Shown here: piece after piece, positions 6,013-14,107 of the stretch
Position numbering within the stretch: position 1 is the stretch's first letter
Layout of the letters: the number at the start of each line of letters is the position of its first letter
NCBI GenBank assembly: GCA_902363875.1
Contig: CABJBO010000042.1
Location: forward strand, 1 to 14,218
From: Coriobacteriaceae bacterium
Lineage (GTDB): Bacteria; Actinomycetota; Coriobacteriia; Coriobacteriales; Coriobacteriaceae
Length of the DNA stretch: 14,218 nucleotides
Reading direction: 5' to 3'
Made by a program: the position numbers and the translations under genes
Notes under the pieces: generated by a model
The model's input: the letters and a program-made list of their open reading frames with translations, nothing else
Databases searched by the model: none
What the model was told of the DNA's origin: nothing

Positions 6013-6577
6013 CTCTCGTTCGACCGCGCTTTCTTCGTTTGGGACTGGAACAGGTCAGATCGTGGGCGACAACAACATCCAGAACATTAAGGTGCTGCTT
6101 GGCGGCAGGGAGGGGCTCACTCACAGCGTGGTTCATGACCTGCTCGCCCTTGTCTACAATGGACCGCTATGTGCTGAATCAGAACTCTCGCTCGATACCC
6201 CCGTTGGCATGAACGAAAAATTACAGTTCAACAACGCAAATAAATACATGAATGTTATACGCAACCATTCAGGCGATTATGCCATGGTTCGTGATGCCAT
6301 AAGGGAATTCCCAGACAGCGAGAAAATAATCAAAAAGCTCGGCGACTTATTCTATGACGTCGCCGATTACGACGATGGCGGCGAGCTCATTGTCGGTAAT
6401 GGGGATGCGCAGCTCGACGCTATAAAGGAACGTCTCGTAGACGCTCTCGTGCATGATATGGATTACGATGCCCACACTCATTCGACGGAGGACGTCGAGA
6501 GCTTTTGCATTGCGCTTGTGGCATGTGGGGTCTCGCGGTGTATCGTCTTGGTGAAGCCTGAACTGGAAGAAGGCTAG
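5999..6577 (+). CDS. ABC-three-component system C-terminal-domain protein
   Basis: The frame encodes 192 aa from ATG 5999, which has AAGGCGG six bases upstream and overlaps the preceding frame by 14 bp, so independent translation is possible. Residues 14-31 repeat the Asn/Gly tag (FGTGTGQIVGDNNIQNI). From about 40 on the protein is helical: THSVVHDLLALVYN, then EKLQFNNANKY (73-83), then a charged stretch to a Cys-containing C-terminus (CGVSRCIVLVKPEL). The KLQFNN-type motif and length fit the C-terminal domain shared by ABC-3C effector proteins, known to link the variable effector to the middle component and ATPase. The next gene starts 6 bp downstream. If fused in frame with the preceding 65-aa frame it would be a membrane protein of about 255 aa. 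The assignment rests mainly on the neighbouring DUF2326 ATPase. Confidence 0.65.
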   Translation: MQIGSSRSTALSSFGTGTGQIVGDNNIQNIKVLLGGREGLTHSVVHDLLALVYNGPLCAESELSLDTPVGMNEKLQFNNANKYMNVIRNHSGDYAMVRDAIREFPDSEKIIKKLGDLFYDVADYDDGGELIVGNGDAQLDAIKERLVDALVHDMDYDAHTHSTEDVESFCIALVACGVSRCIVLVKPELEEG

Positions 6578-6583
6578 GGAGTT

Positions 6584-6829
6584 GTGTTACTCATCGACAG
6601 GAACAATGACCCAGTGAAGACGGTGTACTATATCGCCGCATTGTCGTACTCGATAATTTCCGTTGCAGGTGAAGTCGAGTCGGCCGATTTATACAGATGG
6701 GTTTGCGACTCCGCACGATGTGGTGTGGTCCCCTATGAGTTCTTTCTTATGGCCATCGATTTCTTATTCCTCGTTGCGGGCTTAGAAGCTACAAGTGAAG
6801 GGAGGCTCCGTGTTCATAGGATCGGTTAG
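6584..6829 (+). CDS. ABC-three-component system middle component
   Basis: This 81-aa, mostly helical protein begins MLLIDRNNDPVKTVYYIAAL and contains SADLYRWVCDS and YEFFLMAIDFLFLVAGL. Size, helical make-up, and position between the C-terminal-domain gene and the DUF2326 ATPase fit the small middle component of ABC-3C systems, which bridges ATPase and effector. The GTG start at 6584 has AGGGAG two bases upstream, slightly close. The ATPase gene begins inside its last codons (20-bp overlap from GTG 6810), implying translational coupling. No DNA-binding or catalytic motif is visible. Confidence 0.65.
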   Translation: MLLIDRNNDPVKTVYYIAALSYSIISVAGEVESADLYRWVCDSARCGVVPYEFFLMAIDFLFLVAGLEATSEGRLRVHRIG

Positions 6830-8561
6830 GCTTCGGAATTCAATGACCGGTTGTGTCATGCGTGAGGTTGTATTTCACAAAGGGGCCAACCTCATCTCCG
6901 ACACTTTTGAATCAGATAGACACAATAAGGTCGGGAAGACGACATTTCTCAAGCTCATAGACGTACTGCTCGGCGCAAGCGGTAAAGTCGGCCTATACAA
7001 GGACGACGAAACGAATAGCGTCAATGAAGAGCTGCGTGACATTATCAATGAGAAGCGTGTTGTGGGCGAGATGACCCTCGTGAACTCGTTTGAAAGGCTC
7101 TCAGACCACAACGTCGAGCTCAAGGTAGAGCTGTTCCCGAGAGGTAAGTATTTCTTCGATGGCGAGAAGGTTAGTGCAAAACAATACAGGGAGCTGTTGG
7201 GTGAAACCCTATTTGCGGTTAGTTCTAACAAGCCCACGTTCCGTCAGCTCATCAAATCCTTCGTTCGTATTTCCCTAAGCGGAGACGACTATTCATTCCT
7301 CAGAACGTTGCCCAGAGCCTCTATCGCCGATTATAGGGCCGTTTATAATTACTTGTTCGACATCTCGGACGCTGAACTTGACGCTAGGTTGGCGGAGCTT
7401 AACAGGGAGCTGAACAAGCTCAAGGAGTCTGCCAAGCAGTACAGACGTCTTGCCGGCATCGAGGACGAGGAGCAGCTTACCCAAGTGGGCGTGGCTCTAG
7501 ACCGCGAGTGCCAACGCGCGGAGTCCAGGCTCAATGACGTGCTTGACGCCGATGAGTTCAAGGCTAACAGGGAGGCGATCGAGGAAGCAAGGAGCCAATA
7601 TGCCAGACTGTGCTCCGAATTGGCCGAAATCGAGTTCAGGATGGAGCGCAACGCCGAGTCTATCGAGCGTGCTAAGAAGGAAATTGTAAAGCAGGCCGAC
7701 CTGTCGCTTTCGCGTAGCTTCTACGATGAGGTCTGCTCCCTCATTCCCTCGGTAAACAAGACATTCGAGGACATGGTCGCGTTCAACCGTGCGTTTTGCG
7801 AGAACGAGATTGCGTACTTCCAGGAGGTCGGGGCCGAACTTGAGTCGGAGAGGGTGGGCATCCAGGCCAAACTCGCAGCCTTTTCGGTTGAGAACTCACG
7901 GTACCTCTCACTCATTGATGGCGATGCGATGAGCGAGTACGAGAATCTTCTCGGAGAGTGCATGCGCCTGCGCCAGGAGATGGGCAGAAACACCGAGGTT
8001 CTCAGCACACTACAAGGCTACGACGAGCGCATAAAGACCTTGGAAAGCCAAATTGCAAGTCTCTCCGATGGTGGGGAGGAACGTGAGTCCTCAAACTCGT
8101 CCCATCAGGATATGATGAACTCCTTCAATTACTACTTTACACCGATGGCAAATGCCGTTAACGGAGAGAGGCCCATATTGACTTATTCGACCGCTACGGA
8201 CAAGTTCCCGGTGGCCATTACCGACCTCAATGGATCAAGTACCGGCACACGCAAGTCCCTTTTGGCGGTTTACGACCTTTCGTATCAGGAGTTCGCAATC
8301 GCCAACAAAATCGAGGCGCCTCGCTTCGTGGTTCAAGGCGTAGTCGAGAACGTCGAAGGTGAAGACCTGAAGAAAATTGTCGACATTGCAAATAGCATAA
8401 ACTGCCAGTTCATTGTTGCTGTGCTCAAAGAGAAGCTTGACTCCTCGCAGATACCCCAGAATGCGCAGGATTCCATGTGTATCCTCGAACTGTCAAAGCA
8501 GGATAAACTGTTCCAGGGTCCAACGGTCGAGGCGAACGAGCGAGGTCGTGGTCTGGGATGA
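6810..8561 (+). CDS. DUF2326-type ABC/SMC-like ATPase of an ABC-3C system
   Basis: The product has 583 aa from GTG 6810, which follows AAGGGAGG by five bases and is better placed than the in-frame GTG at 6795. The P-loop lies at 35-46 (SDRHNKVGKTTF), a form typical of DUF2326 ATPases. Residues about 180-440 are coiled coil, rich in Glu, Arg and Leu, as in Rad50/SMC-like proteins. The C-terminal half-domain has the signature-like NGSSTGTRKSLLAVYDLSY near 480-500. Next come PRFVVQGVVENVEG (504-517) at the Walker B position and CQFIVAVLKEKL. In relatives I recall, the QG at 509-510 is HD; here neither an Asp nor a Glu follows the hydrophobic strand directly. That may impair ATP hydrolysis. The protein would be the sensor and motor controlling the membrane-tethered effector. 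Confidence 0.8.
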   Translation: MFIGSVRLRNSMTGCVMREVVFHKGANLISDTFESDRHNKVGKTTFLKLIDVLLGASGKVGLYKDDETNSVNEELRDIINEKRVVGEMTLVNSFERLSDHNVELKVELFPRGKYFFDGEKVSAKQYRELLGETLFAVSSNKPTFRQLIKSFVRISLSGDDYSFLRTLPRASIADYRAVYNYLFDISDAELDARLAELNRELNKLKESAKQYRRLAGIEDEEQLTQVGVALDRECQRAESRLNDVLDADEFKANREAIEEARSQYARLCSELAEIEFRMERNAESIERAKKEIVKQADLSLSRSFYDEVCSLIPSVNKTFEDMVAFNRAFCENEIAYFQEVGAELESERVGIQAKLAAFSVENSRYLSLIDGDAMSEYENLLGECMRLRQEMGRNTEVLSTLQGYDERIKTLESQIASLSDGGEERESSNSSHQDMMNSFNYYFTPMANAVNGERPILTYSTATDKFPVAITDLNGSSTGTRKSLLAVYDLSYQEFAIANKIEAPRFVVQGVVENVEGEDLKKIVDIANSINCQFIVAVLKEKLDSSQIPQNAQDSMCILELSKQDKLFQGPTVEANERGRGLG

Positions 8562-8702
8562 GTAGTGGAGCACCGGACAAGTTAAAACAGATTACGGACA
8601 CTACGCACCATGGAAGCATGGGCCGGCAACGCACCACTCGATGCTGGGCGAATGCCCGGATTGCATGTTACTTGGAGTCCTTACGCCGTCGACCCTTTAT
8701 CC

Positions 8703-8918
8703 ATCCAGGGCGTCATGAAGCGCGTGAAGGCCAAGGGCGTGCCCGTGGTGGTCTACGAGCGCACGCTGGACGCGCCGGAGTTCTTCGGCTCCGAGGTGAC
8801 CCACGACCTGGAGGCCTTCAAGGCCGGCTGCGACGTGATCGTCGCCAACCGCTGGAGCGACGAGCTCACGGACGTGGCGGACAAGGTGTACACGAAGGAT
8901 CTGTTTAAGAGGGAATAG
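8703..8918 (+). pseudogene. ugd: UDP-glucose 6-dehydrogenase, C-terminal fragment
   Basis: The last 71 codons of a UDP-glucose/GDP-mannose dehydrogenase remain: IQGVMKRVKAKG, VPVVVYERTLDAPEFFG, HDLEAFKAGCDVIVANRW and a final KDLFKRE. This is the UDP-binding C-terminal domain; the N-terminal NAD-binding and catalytic Cys domains are missing. Similarity begins abruptly at ATC 8703, and the preceding 100 bases encode nothing related. The fragment is GC-rich, unlike the ABC-3C operon before it. It probably marks the chromosome into which the defence genes were placed, the rest of ugd having been lost or moved. Without a start and the catalytic part it should be non-functional. Confidence 0.8.
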
Positions 8919-8971
8919 GGGAGAGCTGACGGCTGCGGCGACTCTGTCCTTGTGCATAAATCCAATTATTG

Positions 8972-9011
8972 AAAAGAGGGTGTATCGGCGCAAACCGATA
9001 CACCCTCTTTT
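8972..9011. terminator. Strong bidirectional hairpin terminator
   Basis: A perfect 17-bp stem (AAAAGAGGGTGTATCGG at 8972-8988 with its complement at 8995-9011) has a six-base loop CGCAAA. A and T runs at the two stem ends make it a terminator on both strands. It follows the ugd fragment by 53 bp, probably its original terminator, and insulates it from abiH. Confidence 0.85.
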
Positions 9012-9118
9012 GGTTAAACAAGTCCCATTAGCCTTTGATTACGCTTTTATAGATATACGTACGTTCTCCGGTCCTACTCTTCAATTACCACCTCAGGGAG
9101 CCGAATCTGGATTAGGTG

Positions 9119-10225
9119 TTAAAGCAAATATATATTGGAAGGTAAGACTGATATATTCTCGTCAACGTCTTTAATGAGCAACCTTTGCTCTAGAAGAAGT
9201 TTATGCATGAGATTCTTTCCATGGTCTTTATTGTCGAGTGTGCTTCCATACTCATACAGAAGATGCGATATGCGTGAGTACAGATCTTCTCGAATTGCCT
9301 GCTCATCAACTGTTTTATCTGACTTGTTTGGATATTTTTTGTATAGAAATACAAGCTTAGTAACTCCACCGTATAGATTGACGGTGTCAAAAATCGATTG
9401 GAAGTAGGAATAGTCAGCCCGAGAAAGCGAGTGTCCGAATATCTTGATGAAACGGGTATTGCTGTCGCAGAGTTTTGCAGTTTCGCTTTCGTATGGCACT
9501 AATGACATAAGCCTATATGTTTTTGTAAACGGCACCGCCGGATGGTCTTCAGCGACGTCTTTTCCGTCAATGCCAAATATTGTGTCCGTTTTGTCCAGTG
9601 AGCCATGAATATTCCGGGCAGCAACAATTCCCAGCTGCTGATCTTCCGATTTTAATGGGGTTGTATAGTTAAAGTTTAAGATAGATGTTTCATAGTTCTT
9701 TTGCTGGGCCTTATTAATGCAGGCATTGCGAATGGCTGCATAATACTCCACAGCCTTTTCCCTGTATTTATTGTTATTATCGACTTGTTTTTCTAGATAG
9801 CTCGCAAAGATGTGCTCGTAATCTTTTAGTGAGGTTAGAAGGAAATGGGTGAGCTCATCCTGGGAAACGTTTTCCTTACCCAGACAAGTTGAAACGTAAT
9901 TGTATACGGCGTTATCTGGATGTTCAGAACGATTTGGTTTTGACGGATCAATTGTCCACACCAGTTGCTCATACATGTGGTCCAATCTTGAACCCAAGTC
10001 GTCATCATGGAACACATACGCTGAAATAAGGCTTTCTATATTGCACCACAATGGGTCGTTTTCACCGATTTCAGAAAGAATGACATCCCAGACATTTCTT
10101 TCGTCCTTAGGGATCGATTCAATTGAGCATGCTGCGTTCATCCTATTGCGATAAAAATCTGAGAACTTTGACTTCAGTCCGCAGGTCAAGTCGAATCCAT
10201 TTCCAAGAATTATTAGTTGGTGCAT
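9119..10225 (-). CDS. abiH: AbiH-family abortive infection protein
   Basis: The frame encodes 368 aa, a normal length for AbiH, from ATG 10225 with GAAGGA eight bases upstream. Family marks are the N-terminal nucleotide-binding-like LIILGNGFDL (4-13) followed by GLKSKFSDF, the central ILNFNYTTP (182-190), NIHGSL (205-210), IFGID (216-220), and GHSLSRADYSYF (264-275). These are diagnostic of AbiH proteins, which stop phage growth at the cost of the host cell in lactococci; the biochemical activity is not settled. It is a single gene flanked by a terminator on one side and 365 bp of non-coding DNA on the other. It is AT-rich, like other imported genes here. Confidence 0.9.
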   Translation of the reverse strand: MHQLIILGNGFDLTCGLKSKFSDFYRNRMNAACSIESIPKDERNVWDVILSEIGENDPLWCNIESLISAYVFHDDDLGSRLDHMYEQLVWTIDPSKPNRSEHPDNAVYNYVSTCLGKENVSQDELTHFLLTSLKDYEHIFASYLEKQVDNNNKYREKAVEYYAAIRNACINKAQQKNYETSILNFNYTTPLKSEDQQLGIVAARNIHGSLDKTDTIFGIDGKDVAEDHPAVPFTKTYRLMSLVPYESETAKLCDSNTRFIKIFGHSLSRADYSYFQSIFDTVNLYGGVTKLVFLYKKYPNKSDKTVDEQAIREDLYSRISHLLYEYGSTLDNKDHGKNLMHKLLLEQRLLIKDVDENISVLPSNIYLL

Positions 10226-10590
10226 TATTTAAATCCTTCAATCGTAGTGAACTCCGTGAATAGCTTCTCAACTATTTACCCGATTACTAAGGTGTTGCTA
10301 CAACGGTATCCAACTTGCGAGGACACGACATGGGGCGTCATTGAGGAAAGGTTTTGGTAACTTGATATTGTCAATTTCCCTGTGCTGCTAATTTTGGAAT
10401 CAGCGGTCGGCATATTTGCCTAACGTGAATCTTCCTTTCACCGACTGGCAAAACGATTTACACCTAATTTTGGGGTTCGTTTACAGCTAATTCGTTCGCC
10501 ACTCGCCTGATCTCGCTACACTAATAACTGCTGCTACCAGGTAGTTTTCTGGCGCAGTTTCCAATGGCTCTTGCGAATATCGGAGCGGTT
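10226..10590. other. Intergenic region between abiH and the surface-protein pseudogene
   Basis: No gene is seen. It should hold the divergent promoters, but no convincing -35/-10 pair stands out. A 13-bp direct repeat with one mismatch lies at 10457-10469 (TTTACACCTAATT) and 10480-10492 (TTTACAGCTAATT), 23 bp apart, about two helical turns, as expected for an operator. An inverted CTACCAGGTAG occurs around 10533-10543. Confidence 0.4.
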
Positions 10591-11684
10591 ATGTTTGCCA
10601 CCGCGTTCCACACTAGCCGACACTACATCCTGTTTACTGCCATGGCCTGCCTATGCGTTTTGCTGGGCGGGCCTTCTTATGCCGCGGGCGCGGACAGCCT
10701 GTTCATCGCGGGCGCCACGTACTACGAGCCGGGTGTGTCGGGCCCCGGTTGGGCCTGGACCGATGTCGACCATCTGCATCTTAACGGCTACACGGGCGAG
10801 GCCATCGGCGCCGACGGCGAACTGGTGGTGACGCTGACCGGGCAGAACACTGTTGTCGAGACGAGCGCGCCCGACGTGGACATCTCGCGGTGCGGCATGG
10901 AGGTGTGGGGCGATCTGACGCTCCGCGGCACCGGGTCGCTGGTGGCCACAGCTCGCAGTGCGGAATCTACGTGTCGGGGACGCTCGCGGTGGACGGCTGC
11001 AAGGTTGACGCGCGGGCCGACGGCGCCGGCATCGCGGATGCGCGGGTGGCCGGCGTGATCGCGGACGGTCTTGCCGTTCGCGGCGGTGGGCGCGTTGTCG
11101 CCACGGGCGCGGGCTCTGGGGCGGGCGTGCGCGCCTATGGTGTGTGTCTGCTGGGCGGGGCTGCCGGCGGTGGCGCGGCCGGGCAGCTTGCCGTCGATGC
11201 GTCCTGGCTGGATGCGTCGGGCGCCGACGGCGGCGTCGCCTGCCTGGGCGGATCGCTTGCATCCGCACGCTTTGTGGCGCCTGCGGGCGGGGCCTTTGGT
11301 GCGGGCGGCGTGGTGAATGCCGACGGGTCCGTGGCAGCGCGTGTGACGATCGAGCCCGTGGACGCCACGGCGTCGGCGGGGGAGACCGGTGGGCCCGATG
11401 TGCCGGGGGATGGCACGGGCGAGCCTTCTGGTGGCGCCGACCCTGCTGCGGGGTAACTCGGTACGGGACCTGCGACGGATCCTGCGGTGAAACCCGCAAT
11501 CGCGACAAAGACGACAACCACGACGGCGGTGACCAAGACCGCGGTCGCCTAGGCCTCAAACACCAAGTCCGCAACCGCGACTTCCTCATCACTTCCCAAG
11601 ACCGCCGACAGCCATTGGATCGCAATATCCCCGGTACTTTTCCTGCTAGGGACGGCACTTCTCAGTGCAGCGCATCGATGCTAA
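10591..11684 (+). pseudogene. Secreted LPxTG-type surface protein with beta-solenoid-like repeats, frameshifted with two internal stops
   Basis: ATG 10591 has GGAG five bases upstream; an ATG at 10564 has none. The start gives a signal peptide with hydrophobic core ACLCVLLGG and a likely cleavage after SYA. The mature part (HLHLNGYTGEAIGADGELVV, GMEVWGDLTLRGTGSLVATA) resembles the carbohydrate-binding, right-handed-helix-like surface proteins of gut bacteria. A one-base loss near 10950 moves the frame; it resumes as SQCGIYVSGTLAVDGCKVD. In that same frame stops occur at 11454-11456 (TAA) and 11550-11552 (TAG). Beyond them the frame still encodes a Thr-rich linker and a sortase signal, LPKTAD, a hydrophobic stretch (ISPVLFLLGTALLSAA), HRC and a final TAA. 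One frameshift plus two stops mark it as decayed unless assembly errors are involved. Confidence 0.75.
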
Positions 11685-11938
11685 TTTGCCTGTACTCAAA
11701 ATATGTTGTGGACTTGGGCGTTAACCCATTTGTTCTCTACTAAATACGGCGAATCAGAACCCTCAATATCACGCTTGGGCACCGGGGCCTGCACGGACCT
11801 CGTTGCCCAAGTTGTTACCAGTGAAAGCTCTCGCTAGCCTCACATGCGTTATCCCCGGCAGGTTGGCGAAAAATAGTGTTGGCGACTTCGTCCATGAACG
11901 TATTCGATTGGCCCTGCAACCAAGGCTTTTGCATCGCC
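11685..11938. other. Intergenic region downstream of the surface pseudogene and of rloB
   Basis: No gene is seen. An 8-bp inverted repeat CTTGGGCA / TGCCCAAG (11774-11781 and 11804-11811, 22-base loop) could form a hairpin but has no T run. Two direct copies of GTTGGCGA at 11871-11890 resemble IS30-end sequences. Confidence 0.35.
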
Positions 11939-12655
11939 TTACAAATCGATGGCCCCATCTTCAATTACGCCCTTAATAGTCTTTGCGACATTAGAGGTCA
12001 AGCGCCCAACGGCAAGATCGGGGTTCTGATTGAGCTTTGTCTCGGCGACTAGTGCTATTTCGAAATTTGCAGCAAGGTCACCAATGTGATGGTTGGTTTT
12101 CGGATTCATTCCAAGTTCATCACTAGCAAGCTTTTCAATAAACCGACGCCGACTGCCTGGAGCGTGACCATTTTCTTCTATCTCCTGTCTATGCGGCAAA
12201 ATAGTGGCCTCGAGGGCACCACGCTTATGCAACATCAAGTAAAGCTCAAAACTCGGATATGTCACGGCCACCTCAATCCGTGCAGCTCGAAAGTCGGCTA
12301 GCAACGTCGCATATCCATCAGGGTCGTCCTTAAAGACGTCAACGTCGAAAACAACTACAACGCGATCAGTATCTTTTATGAACTCGCCCCCATTAGCCCG
12401 ACCATTGATAACGGCAACAGCGTGCTCCAATAATTTTCTGGGTGAGGACTGGTTTTTCTCACGCTCAGTTCTTTCAACAGGCTTTAGCTCGATTAGTTCC
12501 GGCTTTCCTTCTTTGGCTAGTCGCGTTGCAAGAGAGTCAAAGTACCAGTATTCCGTATTTGCTCCTTCGCCGATAAGAAAACACTTGGATTTTGGCTTTT
12601 CGACTTTCCATTCATTTCTGCTAGACCAAGTGTCAAGAGAGTTAAGCGGAGGCAT
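11939..12655 (-). CDS. rloB: RloB-family TOPRIM protein (AbiLii-like), effector of a two-gene defence system
   Basis: The product has 238 aa from ATG 12655, preceded at six bases by GGGGA; a TTG four codons earlier is also in frame. TOPRIM-type features are the first acidic motif FLIGEGANTEYWYF (26-39), VVVVFDVDVFKDD (99-111) and YPSFELYLMLH (133-143), the last a mark of RloB proteins. TOPRIM folds bind divalent metal and commonly act as nucleases; in related pairs (AbiL, RloAB, PARIS) the TOPRIM protein is the toxic effector held by its ATPase. The gene overlaps the end of the ATPase gene by 14 bp, implying coupled translation. The call as AbiL rather than another ATPase plus TOPRIM system is moderately sure. 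Confidence 0.8.
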   Translation of the reverse strand: MPPLNSLDTWSSRNEWKVEKPKSKCFLIGEGANTEYWYFDSLATRLAKEGKPELIELKPVERTEREKNQSSPRKLLEHAVAVINGRANGGEFIKDTDRVVVVFDVDVFKDDPDGYATLLADFRAARIEVAVTYPSFELYLMLHKRGALEATILPHRQEIEENGHAPGSRRRFIEKLASDELGMNPKTNHHIGDLAANFEIALVAETKLNQNPDLAVGRLTSNVAKTIKGVIEDGAIDL

Positions 12656-14057
12656 CGGATTCCCCAATCACTCCTAGCGCACTGAGTGCTCTTCCTGTTG
12701 ATAAAACCGGTATGCCACCATAACGACCCTCTAGATATTGCTTATTAACACGGGCATCGGATCTTGCTCTGTTGTCTGCAAACTTATCGAGTGGGAACAG
12801 GACCGAATGACCCTGACCGTTACGCTCGACAAACCAGATTTCATCACGCCTAAAATATTCAAAACTCATGATTGCATTTTCATGAGTTGTGAATACCAGC
12901 TGGCAGTCGTCCTGCGCGTGGACACGGTTAAACAGCGAGACAAGCTGCTGGGTAAGCATGGGGTGAAAGCTGCGATTAAGCTCATCAATCAGGAACAGCT
13001 TGTCTTTGCTCTTAGTAAATAAGATGTCCATAAAATCGAACAATCGCTTGGTTCCGTCCGACTCTTCTCCAAAATCGAAGTCGAGAACAGAGCCCTCATG
13101 GCGTAGTTTAAGCACCGTGGCGTGTGGCTCGGACACACCCTTGCTTTCAATGCTTAGAAACACGTCGTCGCTGCGAAACGTAACAGTCGACTCTGTCTGA
13201 GGGCCAGAAGGGATATTTTCACTGACGATACGCTTAATGGAAAGCAGGGCTTCAGCAGGAATATACTTTTCGAGCTCATCCATCCCAATTTCTTGCTTGT
13301 GAAGGCTATTGATGCCCGTATCAAAGGAGGCCAGCACCTCGGCGACCTTATCCAAATTGGCACCGTGTCCATAAAACTCAGAAGACATAGGGCTTTGACC
13401 CGCACCGATGGGCGAGAAATTGGAGTTGAACCAAGAATAGACATCTGCCAATGACGCTAAAGCAGAGCCGTCTAAATAATTTCTGCCATTTGCCAGCGCC
13501 GACAAAAAGAGCTCCGATCCCATGCCTTCGCGTGCACGATGGAGGAAATCGTCGCGATATACACCAAGCCTCGTTTGGTCAACTTCGGATGAGTTTTGCT
13601 CGAGACCCTGGCAATCAACGGAATCCGAACCGGTTCTCTCAAATAATTTCTCAGGCTTGTCACCGAGCTCGTAAAGCCATTCTGAAATAACTTTTAGTTG
13701 AGTTAAGTTGCAGCTGAACCCATAATCGAACGCGCGTCCATTTATATAGAGCTGAATATCGAAAACCGAGTCCTGATCTTTAAGACCAGCGCCACACTTG
13801 CAATACTCAACCTGCGCCCCCTGAGGAAGCGCGCCATTTAAAACAACATGCCTCATAAAGAGAAGCGCGGTAAAAATCGTACTCTTACCGGAAGCGTTAC
13901 CTCCATAGATAACGGCATTCCTTAAAATGCGCGCGTTATGCGAAGTTGCGCAAATATGATCTTTAAAGCGCTGGATTTTAGAAGTCGAGACCATGTCCAG
14001 TGTTATCGGTTCTTCGCCTACAGACCTAAAGTTCTTAAATGAAAATCTGATAAGCAT
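12642..14057 (-). CDS. AAA/ABC-type ATPase (AbiLi/RloA-like), sensor of the two-gene defence system
   Basis: The product has 471 aa from ATG 14057, with AGGAG six bases upstream. It starts with the usual FSFKNFRSV strand of OLD-like ATPases. The Walker A motif is YGGNASGKST (51-60). A long insertion covers about 60-320. The signature-like EESDGTKRL (331-339), the Walker B LFLIDELNRSFHP (354-366) and the H-loop TTHENAIM (390-397) follow. This order is that of the AAA_15/AAA_21 ATPases paired with TOPRIM proteins (AbiL, RloA, AriA). All key residues are present, so it should be active. It probably senses phage and releases or activates the RloB-like partner encoded directly downstream. Confidence 0.85.
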   Translation of the reverse strand: MLIRFSFKNFRSVGEEPITLDMVSTSKIQRFKDHICATSHNARILRNAVIYGGNASGKSTIFTALLFMRHVVLNGALPQGAQVEYCKCGAGLKDQDSVFDIQLYINGRAFDYGFSCNLTQLKVISEWLYELGDKPEKLFERTGSDSVDCQGLEQNSSEVDQTRLGVYRDDFLHRAREGMGSELFLSALANGRNYLDGSALASLADVYSWFNSNFSPIGAGQSPMSSEFYGHGANLDKVAEVLASFDTGINSLHKQEIGMDELEKYIPAEALLSIKRIVSENIPSGPQTESTVTFRSDDVFLSIESKGVSEPHATVLKLRHEGSVLDFDFGEESDGTKRLFDFMDILFTKSKDKLFLIDELNRSFHPMLTQQLVSLFNRVHAQDDCQLVFTTHENAIMSFEYFRRDEIWFVERNGQGHSVLFPLDKFADNRARSDARVNKQYLEGRYGGIPVLSTGRALSALGVIGESDASA

Positions 14058-14107
14058 GGCGTCTCCTAGGTGATCAGCTACCTCACATAAACCTGGTAGT
14101 TATCAGA

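Noticed and set aside
7349..8008. Ser-rich - strand frames inside the ATPase gene
   Set aside because: They are antisense to the Glu/Arg/Leu-rich coiled coil, which produces such frames by codon complementarity.
8558..8908. Open frame overlapping the ugd fragment, and the ATG at 8610 as its start
   Set aside because: Only the frame carrying 8703-8918 matches the dehydrogenase. The other is Arg/Gly-rich shadow, and the residues from 8610 to 8702 are unrelated to the family.
10651..11658. 335-codon Arg/Pro-rich frame on the - strand and several other long frames across 10650-11740
   Set aside because: They are shadows of a GC-rich surface-protein gene. The signal peptide, repeat-like strands and LPKTAD anchor all lie on the + strand.
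11868..11895. Possible second IS30 end (GTTGGCGAAAAATAGT followed by GTTGGCGACTTCGTCC)
   Set aside because: Each piece resembles one end of the remnant at 2-794, but they are in direct rather than inverted orientation, neither match is complete, and no transposase sequence is nearby.
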